Shown here: in pieces, positions 1 to 4,694 of the stretch
Numbering within the stretch: the stretch's first letter is position 1
Layout: the number at the start of each line of letters is the position of its first letter
The notes under the pieces: generated by a model
What the model saw: only the letters and a program-made list of their open reading frames with translations
Database searches by the model: none
What the model was told of the DNA's origin: nothing
Position numbers and translations under genes: made by a program
Assembly: GCA_027038095.1 (NCBI GenBank)
Contig: JALVYA010000179.1
Location: 1 to 7,919, forward strand
Direction of reading: 5' to 3'
DNA length: 7,919 nt
Source of the DNA: Archaeoglobaceae archaeon
Lineage (GTDB): Archaea; Halobacteriota; Archaeoglobi; Archaeoglobales; Archaeoglobaceae

Positions 1-419
1 ACGTGGAGGTAAAGCCAGAGGTAATACTGCTCGACGAGAATCTGAAAAGACTTGGCATATCCAGAGAACAGCTCGTTGACGTTGCTCTGCTCGTCGGAAC
101 GGATTACAACGAAGGTGTTAAGGGGGTAGGAGCGAAGAAAGCGCTTTCCGTTATAAAAAAGTGCGGAGACGTATTCAAAGCCCTGAAGCTTCTGAAAGCT
201 GAAGTCGACGTTGAAAGGATAGCAAAAATCAGGGAGTTTTTCCTGAATCCGGTGGTTACCGACGAATACGATATAAAATTTGGAAAACCCGACGTGGACG
301 GGATAATAGAATTTCTGTGCGAGGAGCACGACTTCAGCAGGGAAAGGGTTGAAAAAGCAGTCGAAAAGCTGAGTTCCGGAATTGAAGCCAGACAGATGAC
401 GCTGGAAGACTGGTTTTAA
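1..419 (+). CDS. fen: Flap endonuclease 1 (FEN-1), C-terminal part; 5' end outside the window
   Basis: Structure-specific 5' nuclease that removes flaps during Okazaki-fragment maturation and repair. The frame opens at base 3, and bases 1-2 are the end of the preceding codon, so the GTG at 3-5 is an internal valine, not a start. About 138 of an expected 330-340 residues are present. Visible residues 32-35 (GTDY) carry one of the metal-binding aspartates. The following EGVKGVG stretch (37-43) is the helix-hairpin-helix DNA-binding element. The last eight residues, QMTLEDWF (131-138), form a textbook PCNA-interacting PIP box, so the protein should be tethered to the sliding clamp. The sequence resembles the A. 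fulgidus FEN-1 C-terminus from memory. The stop TAA is followed by a T-rich stretch (420-436) that could end transcription. No frameshift is seen. Confidence 0.96.
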   Translation, partial: VEVKPEVILLDENLKRLGISREQLVDVALLVGTDYNEGVKGVGAKKALSVIKKCGDVFKALKLLKAEVDVERIAKIREFFLNPVVTDEYDIKFGKPDVDGIIEFLCEEHDFSRERVEKAVEKLSSGIEARQMTLEDWF

Positions 420-432
420 CTTTTAACTGTTA

Positions 433-446
433 TTTTAATATAAATA
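433..446 (+). promoter_or_regulatory. Candidate TATA element for tiaS
   Basis: An A/T-only stretch containing TATAAATA (439-446) lies in the 108-bp gap between fen and tiaS. Archaeal TATA boxes sit about 25 bp before transcription starts, which puts the start near 468. The tiaS leader would then be about 60 nt. The match to the TATA consensus is the best in the window. The T-rich flank could also act as the fen terminator. Confidence 0.5.
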
Positions 447-455
447 ATGTGCAAA

Positions 456-527
456 ATGAAAAAATTAGAAAAACAGACAAATGGAATGGACAAAGTAGAA
501 ATAACGGCACAGCCGGCAGGTCTGTGA
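456..527 (+). CDS. Possible 23-codon upstream ORF abutting tiaS
   Basis: An ATG at 456 opens a 23-codon frame, with an in-frame internal ATG at 486. It ends in TGA at 525-527, directly against the tiaS ATG at 528. The peptide is polar, begins MKKLEKQ and ends TAQPAGL, and I recognise no family. No ribosome-binding site precedes either ATG. If transcription starts near 468, as the TATA position implies, only the 13-codon version from 486 would be on the transcript. It could be a translated leader coupled to tiaS, or chance. The weak tiaS ribosome-binding site (AGGT, 518-521) lies inside it. Confidence 0.2.
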   Translation: MKKLEKQTNGMDKVEITAQPAGL

Positions 528-1793
528 ATGAGGTTCTGGATAGGTATTGACGACACGGATTCTGCGAAGGGCATGTGTACAACATACCTGTCTGTGGTTT
601 TAATGGAGGAACTCGAAAAAAGCGGAATGAGGGTTGAGGGATTTCCCAGGCTGATAAGACTCAATCCAACAGTGCCATTCAAAACGAGGGGTAACGGAGC
701 GGTATCCTTTCTCGTAAACGGAGATCTGGAGGAGGCTTACGAAATAACGAAGTCGTGTATGGAAGAGTACTCCATGCTCGACGACGAGAAAACGAACCCC
801 GGAGCTGTTTTCGTTGAAGCTGCGAGCAGGGCGATGGATTACTTACCCAGATTTGCAGAGAAGGTCATAAAGAGCGTCGTTTCGATAGACGAAGCTCTTT
901 TTATTATCGGCAAGTACTTCATACCGCACATAAAGTTTAAACTCGGCAGAGGGCTGATTGGTGCTCTGGCTGCTGTTGGGGCTGAGCTCAACGACAGCAC
1001 TCTCGAGCTTCTGACATACAGAGAACCGGAGAGGTTCGGGAGCAAAAGGGAGTACGACAGGGAGAGTTTTTTCAGAGCGGACATGGAAACTTACCCGCTC
1101 ACGTGGGATACAGTTGACTGGCACAACGACGTCGTTGTAGCTGTTCCGTCCTCTCCTGACCCCGTTCTCTACGGAATTAGAGGCGACGACCTGAATGCCA
1201 TAGAAAAGGCGAGTGAAATCGTTATCACCGAAAAAGTTGACAAAAAACAGTTTTTCATAACAAATCAGGGAACCGACATGCACATAATAGACGAGAGAGA
1301 TGCGAAGGCTGTGGAAAACTTCCACTCCTACAGGCTGAGAGGGACTGTTGTTGAGAAGCCCTACGACATAGAGGGAGGGCACGTGTTTTTTCACGTGGAA
1401 ACGAGGTTTGGAAAGCTGAAGTGCGCCGCTTTCGAGCCGACCAAGCAATTTCGCGATGTTGTGAGAAAGCTCGAAGTTGGTGATGTCGTTGACGTTTACG
1501 GTTCCGTAAAGAAGGACACACTGAACCTTGAAAAGATAAACGTTGTGAAGCTTGCCGAAATTTACAGGCTTGAAAACCCACTCTGTCCCGTTTGCGGAAG
1601 GAGAATGGAGTCTGCCGGAAGGGGACAGGGGTACAGGTGCAGGAAGTGTAAAACAAAAGCGGAAGACAGAATAAGGGTTAGAGTTGAAAGGGACATTGAA
1701 GAAGGCTACTACGAGGTGCCACCGTGTGCGAGAAGGCACCTGTCAAAACCCCTCGTCAGGATGGATGTGGACAAAAAGCACGTTTTCAGGTGA
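528..1793 (+). CDS. tiaS: tRNA(Ile2) 2-agmatinylcytidine synthetase TiaS
   Basis: ATP-dependent enzyme that attaches agmatine to C34 of the CAU-anticodon tRNA-Ile, making agmatidine so that the tRNA reads AUA rather than AUG. The protein has 421 residues, the usual family length. The N-terminal Thr18-Cyt34 kinase domain has the acidic cluster IDDTDS (7-12) and the GMCTTY segment (15-20), in which T18 is the autophosphorylated threonine known from the family. A ferredoxin-like domain follows (roughly 100-200). An OB fold lies at about 268-345. A zinc ribbon has cysteine pairs C353/C356 and C371/C374. The conserved tail has PPC-ARRHLSKPL (398-408). The chosen start gives the canonical short N-terminus with the acidic cluster at residues 8-11, and a weak AGGT site lies 6 nt upstream. 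It converges on top6B. No missing key residue is seen. Confidence 0.97.
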   Translation: MRFWIGIDDTDSAKGMCTTYLSVVLMEELEKSGMRVEGFPRLIRLNPTVPFKTRGNGAVSFLVNGDLEEAYEITKSCMEEYSMLDDEKTNPGAVFVEAASRAMDYLPRFAEKVIKSVVSIDEALFIIGKYFIPHIKFKLGRGLIGALAAVGAELNDSTLELLTYREPERFGSKREYDRESFFRADMETYPLTWDTVDWHNDVVVAVPSSPDPVLYGIRGDDLNAIEKASEIVITEKVDKKQFFITNQGTDMHIIDERDAKAVENFHSYRLRGTVVEKPYDIEGGHVFFHVETRFGKLKCAAFEPTKQFRDVVRKLEVGDVVDVYGSVKKDTLNLEKINVVKLAEIYRLENPLCPVCGRRMESAGRGQGYRCRKCKTKAEDRIRVRVERDIEEGYYEVPPCARRHLSKPLVRMDVDKKHVFR

Positions 1794-1848
1794 CGCCGGA
1801 TACACTGAATAGAGTTTATCAAAATTATTAATTGCTCTTTGAGTGCAG

Positions 1849-1853
1849 TTTTT
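1849..1853 (+). terminator. Possible oligo-T terminator after tiaS
   Basis: A run of five T residues lies 56 nt beyond the tiaS stop, in an A/T-rich stretch (about 1814-1853). Archaeal RNA polymerase can terminate at oligo-T runs without a hairpin. The run is short and the call is weak. Confidence 0.2.
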
Positions 1854-1904
1854 GTTAGCTTCTATAATTTTGAGCAAGACAGGTATGAACTCCCGCTCTG
1901 TAAG

Positions 1905-2081
1905 TCAAACCGTTGGCCACCCTGTAAACTCTGGCAATTTCCAATTCCAATTGGATGCAAATCTCCGTACCATAGAGTTGTTGCCGTAATCGTATGTTTG
2001 CGCTGATAGATCGTTAAAGGAAAAATCAAAGGTAACTTCAGCCAAAAACTTCTCCACCAGAGAGGAGCTCTTCTTCGACAC
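1905..2081 (-). CDS. Possible small ORF overlapping the 3' end of top6B; doubtful
   Basis: On the minus strand a GTG at 2081-2079 opens a 58-codon frame, shifted by one relative to top6B. It overlaps the last 44 bp of top6B and ends at TGA 1907-1905. The N-terminal part (SKKSSSLVEKFLAEV) and a tryptophan-rich C-terminal part (NWNWKLPEFTGWPTV) read somewhat like protein. After the TGA the same frame stays open for about 38 more codons, into the tail of tiaS. No ribosome-binding site precedes the GTG and I recognise no family. It may be a decayed gene fragment or chance. A 34-codon ORF also exists on the opposite strand (ATG 1885-1887), which lowers confidence further. Confidence 0.15.
   Translation of the reverse strand: MSKKSSSLVEKFLAEVTFDFSFNDLSAQTYDYGNNSMVRRFASNWNWKLPEFTGWPTV
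1941..1955. repeat. Short inverted repeat in the tiaS-top6B gap
   Basis: CCAATTCCAATTGG contains a perfect 10-bp palindrome (TCCAATTGGA, 1946-1955) and a tandem TTCCAA pair. It lies in the 244-bp convergent gap 1794-2037, which holds nothing else I can name: no tRNA, no C/D-box pattern and no insertion-sequence ends. Function unknown. Confidence 0.3.
2021..2025 (-). terminator. Possible oligo-T terminator after top6B
   Basis: On the minus strand the top6B stop (2040-2038) is followed 12 nt later by TTTTT, then CCTTT. This T-rich stretch is close to the stop codon and would suit archaeal oligo-T termination. It is short, so confidence is limited. Confidence 0.3.
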
Positions 2082-3876
2082 CGCTCACAACCGGTTTTCT
2101 GTTTACCAGTCTGCCTTGGAACGAATAAATCAGCTCCGCTTTTTTACCCGGCGTTAATTCCAGCTCCCACACAACCGTTGTGCGATCGGATGTTCTCAGC
2201 CTGACCTCCCCTTCGCACTTCTCCACTCTTACCTCTCCGCTGCAGATCTCGTAAACCTTCAGCTTTCTCTTCGATTGCGTGAAGTTGTAAACCTCAACTC
2301 TCGCCGTCGAGTTATCAACAACTCTCCTGACGTAAACGTTTCCGACTATCCTCGCAACCACGAGGTCGCAGTCAAGCTCCTCCTCTCCAACTATTTCGCT
2401 CAGCTTTCTGGCTAAAAGCGGGAGAACTTTTCTCAGCACGTTCTCCTTTTTCTTTTTCTTCACGAGTCTCTCTTTTCTATCGAGGTACTCCTTCAGCTTT
2501 CTTCCACACTCCTGAAGGGCTAACCTCGTTTCGTCTATGATCTCCGGAACTGACGCCACAGCTTCCTTAGATTCAGAGGTATAGGGTATGTTCGTTGACG
2601 CCACGTGGACGAGCACAACTGCTCTACCAACCGGCAGTTCGTCTTTACTCTGCTGCAATCCGTAGTTTTTCCACCTTACACTCTCCACGGCCTTCGTTAA
2701 GGCACATCCTCCCTGCTGGTACAGCAGAGGTATTTTATTCGCATACCTGAGGAGCTGAATCCTGCTTTCGGGCAGTTCTCCACCGTAAGCAATTCCAGCC
2801 TCGACCAGAAAAGGGTGGCCTGAGTAAACTTTGGGCTTTCTAGTCGTGGCGTAAACGAATTCGGGTTTGAACTCTTCCTGAAGACTCTTGATTATGTTCT
2901 CTGCTCCTATGGGGGATAAGCAGTCTGTCGGCGGCGGGAGAAATTCCGTCTGCATGAAAGCATTTAAAATCGCCATTGCTTCTTCCCTGCCAAGGAGCTG
3001 TGGAGAAAGGTCGGGCTTCAACCCGGCCTTTTCTATAACAGCTGCAGCCGTTTTATCTCCAACTCTCACAAACTCCTGCTTGAGAAAAGACTTCAGGTCT
3101 TTAGCCCTCGTCGTTTTCAGCATGGAGATGAGCTGTCCGAGCTCTATTCCGTGGGGGTGGGGTTTTATTTCCCTTGGCAGCGGTGGCAGCTCTTCGCTCA
3201 CTCTTCTGAACTCGTGAACGGTTCCGTCGGGCTCGACGAACGTTATCTTTGCGTGTGGATTGACGACAGAAGTTTCCTTGAGATACTCGTAAACGCTCTG
3301 CTTCCTTTCCCTCACGTAGTTTCCGGCGAGCTCGAGCTCAATTCTCGTCCCCCTCGAAAGGTGCCAGTCGATTTCCTCCTTGCTTATTATTTCCGGTTCG
3401 TTTTTCTTCGTGTTTATGTAAAGCTCGACTTTTACAGCCTTTTTACCGGGAGAGGTTCTGGATACTATTCTGACGGGCTTTCCACTCGTGAGCTGGGCGT
3501 ACAGGACTGCCGCTGAAATCCCGATACCCTGCTGTCCCCTGCTCTGCCTTATGGCGTGAAACCTCGACCCGTAGAGCAGTTTCCCGAAAACCCGCGGTAT
3601 CTGCTCCTCCACAACGCCCGGACCGTTGTCTTCGACCGTAACCCTGTAAAACTTGGAGTTAACCTTGTCCACCCTGACAAAGATGTCCGGCAGGATGTTT
3701 GCCTCCTCACAGGCGTCAAGGCTGTTATCGACAGCCTCTCTTACGCAGGTTATTATCGCCTTCGAGGGATTGGAATAACCGAGTATGTGCTTGTTTTTCT
3801 CGAAAAATTCGGCTATGCTTATCTCCTTCTGCCCCTTTGCCAGCTCCTCTGCCGTTCTGATTTCCTTTCCGGTCAT
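2038..3876 (-). CDS. top6B: DNA topoisomerase VI subunit B (Top6B)
   Basis: ATPase subunit of type IIB topoisomerase VI (A2B2), which relaxes and decatenates DNA by ATP-driven double-strand passage. Of 612 residues, the N-terminal GHKL ATPase has the N-box EAVDNSLDA (47-55; E47 and N51 are the expected catalytic and Mg-binding residues), EDNGPG (82-87) and the nucleotide-lid motif GQQGIG (114-119). An H2TH-like domain follows (about 230-310), then a transducer domain with WKNYG (402-406), whose lysine K403 is the likely ATP-contacting switch lysine. A lysine-rich helix (466-482) leads to a beta-rich C-terminal domain (about 505-612), as in long forms such as that of Methanosarcina. The ATG has a strong AAAGGAG site (3888-3882) 5 nt upstream. 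The partner gene top6A is not adjacent within the window. The gene has its own TATA-like element and a palindrome in its leader. Confidence 0.97.
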   Translation of the reverse strand: MTGKEIRTAEELAKGQKEISIAEFFEKNKHILGYSNPSKAIITCVREAVDNSLDACEEANILPDIFVRVDKVNSKFYRVTVEDNGPGVVEEQIPRVFGKLLYGSRFHAIRQSRGQQGIGISAAVLYAQLTSGKPVRIVSRTSPGKKAVKVELYINTKKNEPEIISKEEIDWHLSRGTRIELELAGNYVRERKQSVYEYLKETSVVNPHAKITFVEPDGTVHEFRRVSEELPPLPREIKPHPHGIELGQLISMLKTTRAKDLKSFLKQEFVRVGDKTAAAVIEKAGLKPDLSPQLLGREEAMAILNAFMQTEFLPPPTDCLSPIGAENIIKSLQEEFKPEFVYATTRKPKVYSGHPFLVEAGIAYGGELPESRIQLLRYANKIPLLYQQGGCALTKAVESVRWKNYGLQQSKDELPVGRAVVLVHVASTNIPYTSESKEAVASVPEIIDETRLALQECGRKLKEYLDRKERLVKKKKKENVLRKVLPLLARKLSEIVGEEELDCDLVVARIVGNVYVRRVVDNSTARVEVYNFTQSKRKLKVYEICSGEVRVEKCEGEVRLRTSDRTTVVWELELTPGKKAELIYSFQGRLVNRKPVVSGVEEELLSGGEVFG

Positions 3877-3881
3877 TTTTT

Positions 3882-3888
3882 CTCCTTT
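3882..3888 (-). promoter_or_regulatory. Ribosome-binding site of top6B
   Basis: AAAGGAG on the minus strand, 5 nt before the ATG. It fixes the top6B start and shows this gene is translated from a leadered transcript, unlike its upstream neighbour. Confidence 0.8.
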
Positions 3889-3894
3889 AAACTT

Positions 3895-3911
3895 TTAGCT
3901 GTTTCAGCTAA
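3895..3911. promoter_or_regulatory. 17-bp perfect inverted repeat in the top6B leader (candidate operator or hairpin)
   Basis: TTAGCTGAAACAGCTAA on the minus strand has perfect 7-bp arms around a 3-nt centre. It lies between the predicted transcription start (about 3920) and the ribosome-binding site, roughly at +10 to +26. This suits a repressor site or a leader hairpin. It is not followed by a T-run on the minus strand, so it is unlikely to be a terminator. Confidence 0.5.
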
Positions 3912-3942
3912 CAGCAGCAGGCAACCGTATCCCATCAGCACG

Positions 3943-3951
3943 TTTATATTT
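3943..3951 (-). promoter_or_regulatory. Candidate TATA element for top6B
   Basis: AAATATAAA on the minus strand overlaps the stop codon of the upstream RAM-domain gene (3946-3944). A start about 25 nt downstream, near 3921, gives a leader of about 45 nt. top6B may therefore be transcribed separately from the upstream gene, although read-through across the 67-bp gap is also possible. Confidence 0.45.
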
Positions 3952-4174
3952 CAGCCCCGACGACTGTCTGCGTTCTCGTAACACCCTCGGTGCTCCTTAT
4001 GTCGTCAACCGTTCTGTTCAGCTCAGAAAGGCTGTCCGCCTGAATTATAACGACAAAATCAAACTCCCCAAAAACGTGGTATATCTCCCTGACGTTTTTC
4101 ATGTCCTTAACGACCAGATACACGTCCTTTTCCTTTCCGGGCTGAACGTTTATCATGGTTACTCCAATGACCAT
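3944..4174 (-). CDS. Stand-alone Lrp/AsnC ligand-binding (RAM) domain protein
   Basis: A 76-residue protein consisting only of the RAM (ACT-like, beta-alpha-beta-beta-alpha-beta) domain of Lrp/AsnC regulators. The first strand is GVTMINV (4-10), followed by the helix after PGKEKDV. The typical GEFDFVVIIQADS core lies at 36-48, a second helix at 49-61, and the final strand TRTQTVVGA at 66-74. The DNA-binding helix-turn-helix of full Lrp (usually about 150 residues) is absent, and no remnant is visible between the ATG and the promoter, so this is a natural small form rather than a truncation. Such proteins sense amino acids or pair with full-length regulators in other archaea; the partner here is unknown. 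The ATG at 4174 has no ribosome-binding site but a TATA-like element about 28 nt upstream, so the mRNA is probably leaderless. A second ATG lies at codon 7. top6B follows after 67 bp. Confidence 0.9.
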   Translation of the reverse strand: MVIGVTMINVQPGKEKDVYLVVKDMKNVREIYHVFGEFDFVVIIQADSLSELNRTVDDIRSTEGVTRTQTVVGAEI

Positions 4175-4181
4175 GTTTCGT

Positions 4182-4193
4182 GGTTTGAAAACC
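4182..4193. promoter_or_regulatory. 12-bp inverted repeat between promoter and start of the RAM-domain gene
   Basis: GGTTTGAAAACC has perfect 5-bp arms around 2 nt. It lies between the TATA-like element and the start codon of the RAM-domain gene, where a repressor would block initiation. It is short and could be chance. Confidence 0.3.
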
Positions 4194-4197
4194 GCAA

Positions 4198-4206
4198 CAT
4201 AAATTT
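4198..4206 (-). promoter_or_regulatory. Candidate TATA element of the RAM-domain gene
   Basis: AAATTTATG on the minus strand is centred about 28 nt before the ATG at 4174, the spacing expected when transcription starts at or next to the start codon. Confidence 0.4.
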
Positions 4207-4226
4207 GTAACGATTGCGAACTAAGG

Positions 4227-4234
4227 ATTTTTAA
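4227..4234 (+). promoter_or_regulatory. Candidate TATA element of the eamA-like gene
   Basis: ATTTTTAA is centred about 25 nt before the ATG at 4256, and no ribosome-binding site lies between them. This indicates a leaderless transcript. It shares the 81-bp region 4175-4255 with the divergent RAM-domain promoter. Confidence 0.45.
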
Positions 4235-4255
4235 CCTGCAGCGCTACCTGAGTTT

Positions 4256-4684
4256 ATGAGAGGCGTGGCTTTCGCGATGATCTCCGCATTGCTCTGGGGA
4301 ATTGCTCCCCTGTTCGACAAGCTCGCCATAGCAAACTCCAAGGTTACTCCCATTCCTGCAAACATCGTTAGATGCGTGGGTGCGGTGGTAGCGCTCATTT
4401 TTTTAGCCACACTCACTGGAGAGTGGGGTTTTTCTGCAATAGACGCTAAAAAAGCCCTTTATTTAATTCTGGCCGGTGCAATAGCCGGAGGTTTCGCAAT
4501 GGTGACGTACTACATGGCTTTGAAGGAGCTTGGAGCGGGAAAAACAGTTCCTTTAACATCGATATACCCTCTCTTCACAGTCGTCTTCTCGGCGTTTATA
4601 CTCGGGGAGAAGGTGAACGTTCCAAAAGCGGTTGCGGGAACTCTGCTCATAGTTGCCGGGATAGTGCTCGTCATGTTTTCGTGA
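4256..4684 (+). CDS. Half-size EamA (DMT superfamily) membrane protein
   Basis: An integral membrane protein of the drug/metabolite transporter superfamily; the substrate cannot be read from the sequence. Its 142 residues make up a single EamA domain with five predicted membrane segments: about 4-24, 34-54, 68-87, 96-115 and 122-141. Typical family signatures are ALLWGIAPLFDKLA (11-24) in the first helix and the LTSIYPLFTVVFSAFILGEK run (99-118) before the last helix. Most family members carry two EamA repeats (about 300 residues), so this one must pair with itself or another half, as small multidrug-resistance-like proteins do. There is no sign of a lost second half: the stop codon overlaps the ribosome-binding site of the next gene. 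The start has no ribosome-binding site but a TATA-like element 25 nt away. It probably forms an operon with the AIR synthase-related gene. Confidence 0.92.
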   Translation: MRGVAFAMISALLWGIAPLFDKLAIANSKVTPIPANIVRCVGAVVALIFLATLTGEWGFSAIDAKKALYLILAGAIAGGFAMVTYYMALKELGAGKTVPLTSIYPLFTVVFSAFILGEKVNVPKAVAGTLLIVAGIVLVMFS

Positions 4685-4688
4685 GGTG
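4683..4688 (+). promoter_or_regulatory. Ribosome-binding site of the AIR synthase-related gene, overlapping the eamA stop
   Basis: GAGGTG overlaps the eamA TGA (4682-4684) and ends 6 nt before the ATG at 4695. It decides the start: the in-frame GTG at 4686 lies inside this site and cannot be the initiator. The overlap suggests translational coupling. Confidence 0.8.
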
Positions 4689-4694
4689 TTTTTG

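Noticed and set aside
3..5. GTG at base 3 as a start codon of a short gene
   Set aside because: The reading frame continues FEN-1 from outside the window; this GTG is an internal valine in a conserved stretch.
843..1739. Long minus-strand ORF (298 codons) opposite tiaS
   Set aside because: tiaS on the plus strand is an unmistakable full-length family member with all motifs. The antisense frame has no recognisable domain and arises from codon bias.
1794..2037. tRNA, CRISPR repeat or insertion-sequence end in the convergent gap
   Set aside because: No T-loop sequence, no cloverleaf arms, no repeat-spacer periodicity and no terminal inverted repeats with target duplication were found.
3877..3943. 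C/D-box guide RNA in the top6B leader (CTGATGG, then CTGA)
   Set aside because: The C-box match is imperfect, no second box pair is seen, and the CTGA lies inside the palindrome.
4256..4684. EamA gene as a truncated pseudogene because only one repeat is present
   Set aside because: The frame is intact, the five membrane segments are complete, and the stop overlaps the next gene's ribosome-binding site. One-repeat EamA proteins are known.
4686..4694. GTG at 4686 as start of the AIR synthase-related gene
   Set aside because: This GTG is part of the GAGGTG ribosome-binding site. The ATG at 4695 has the correct 6-nt spacing.
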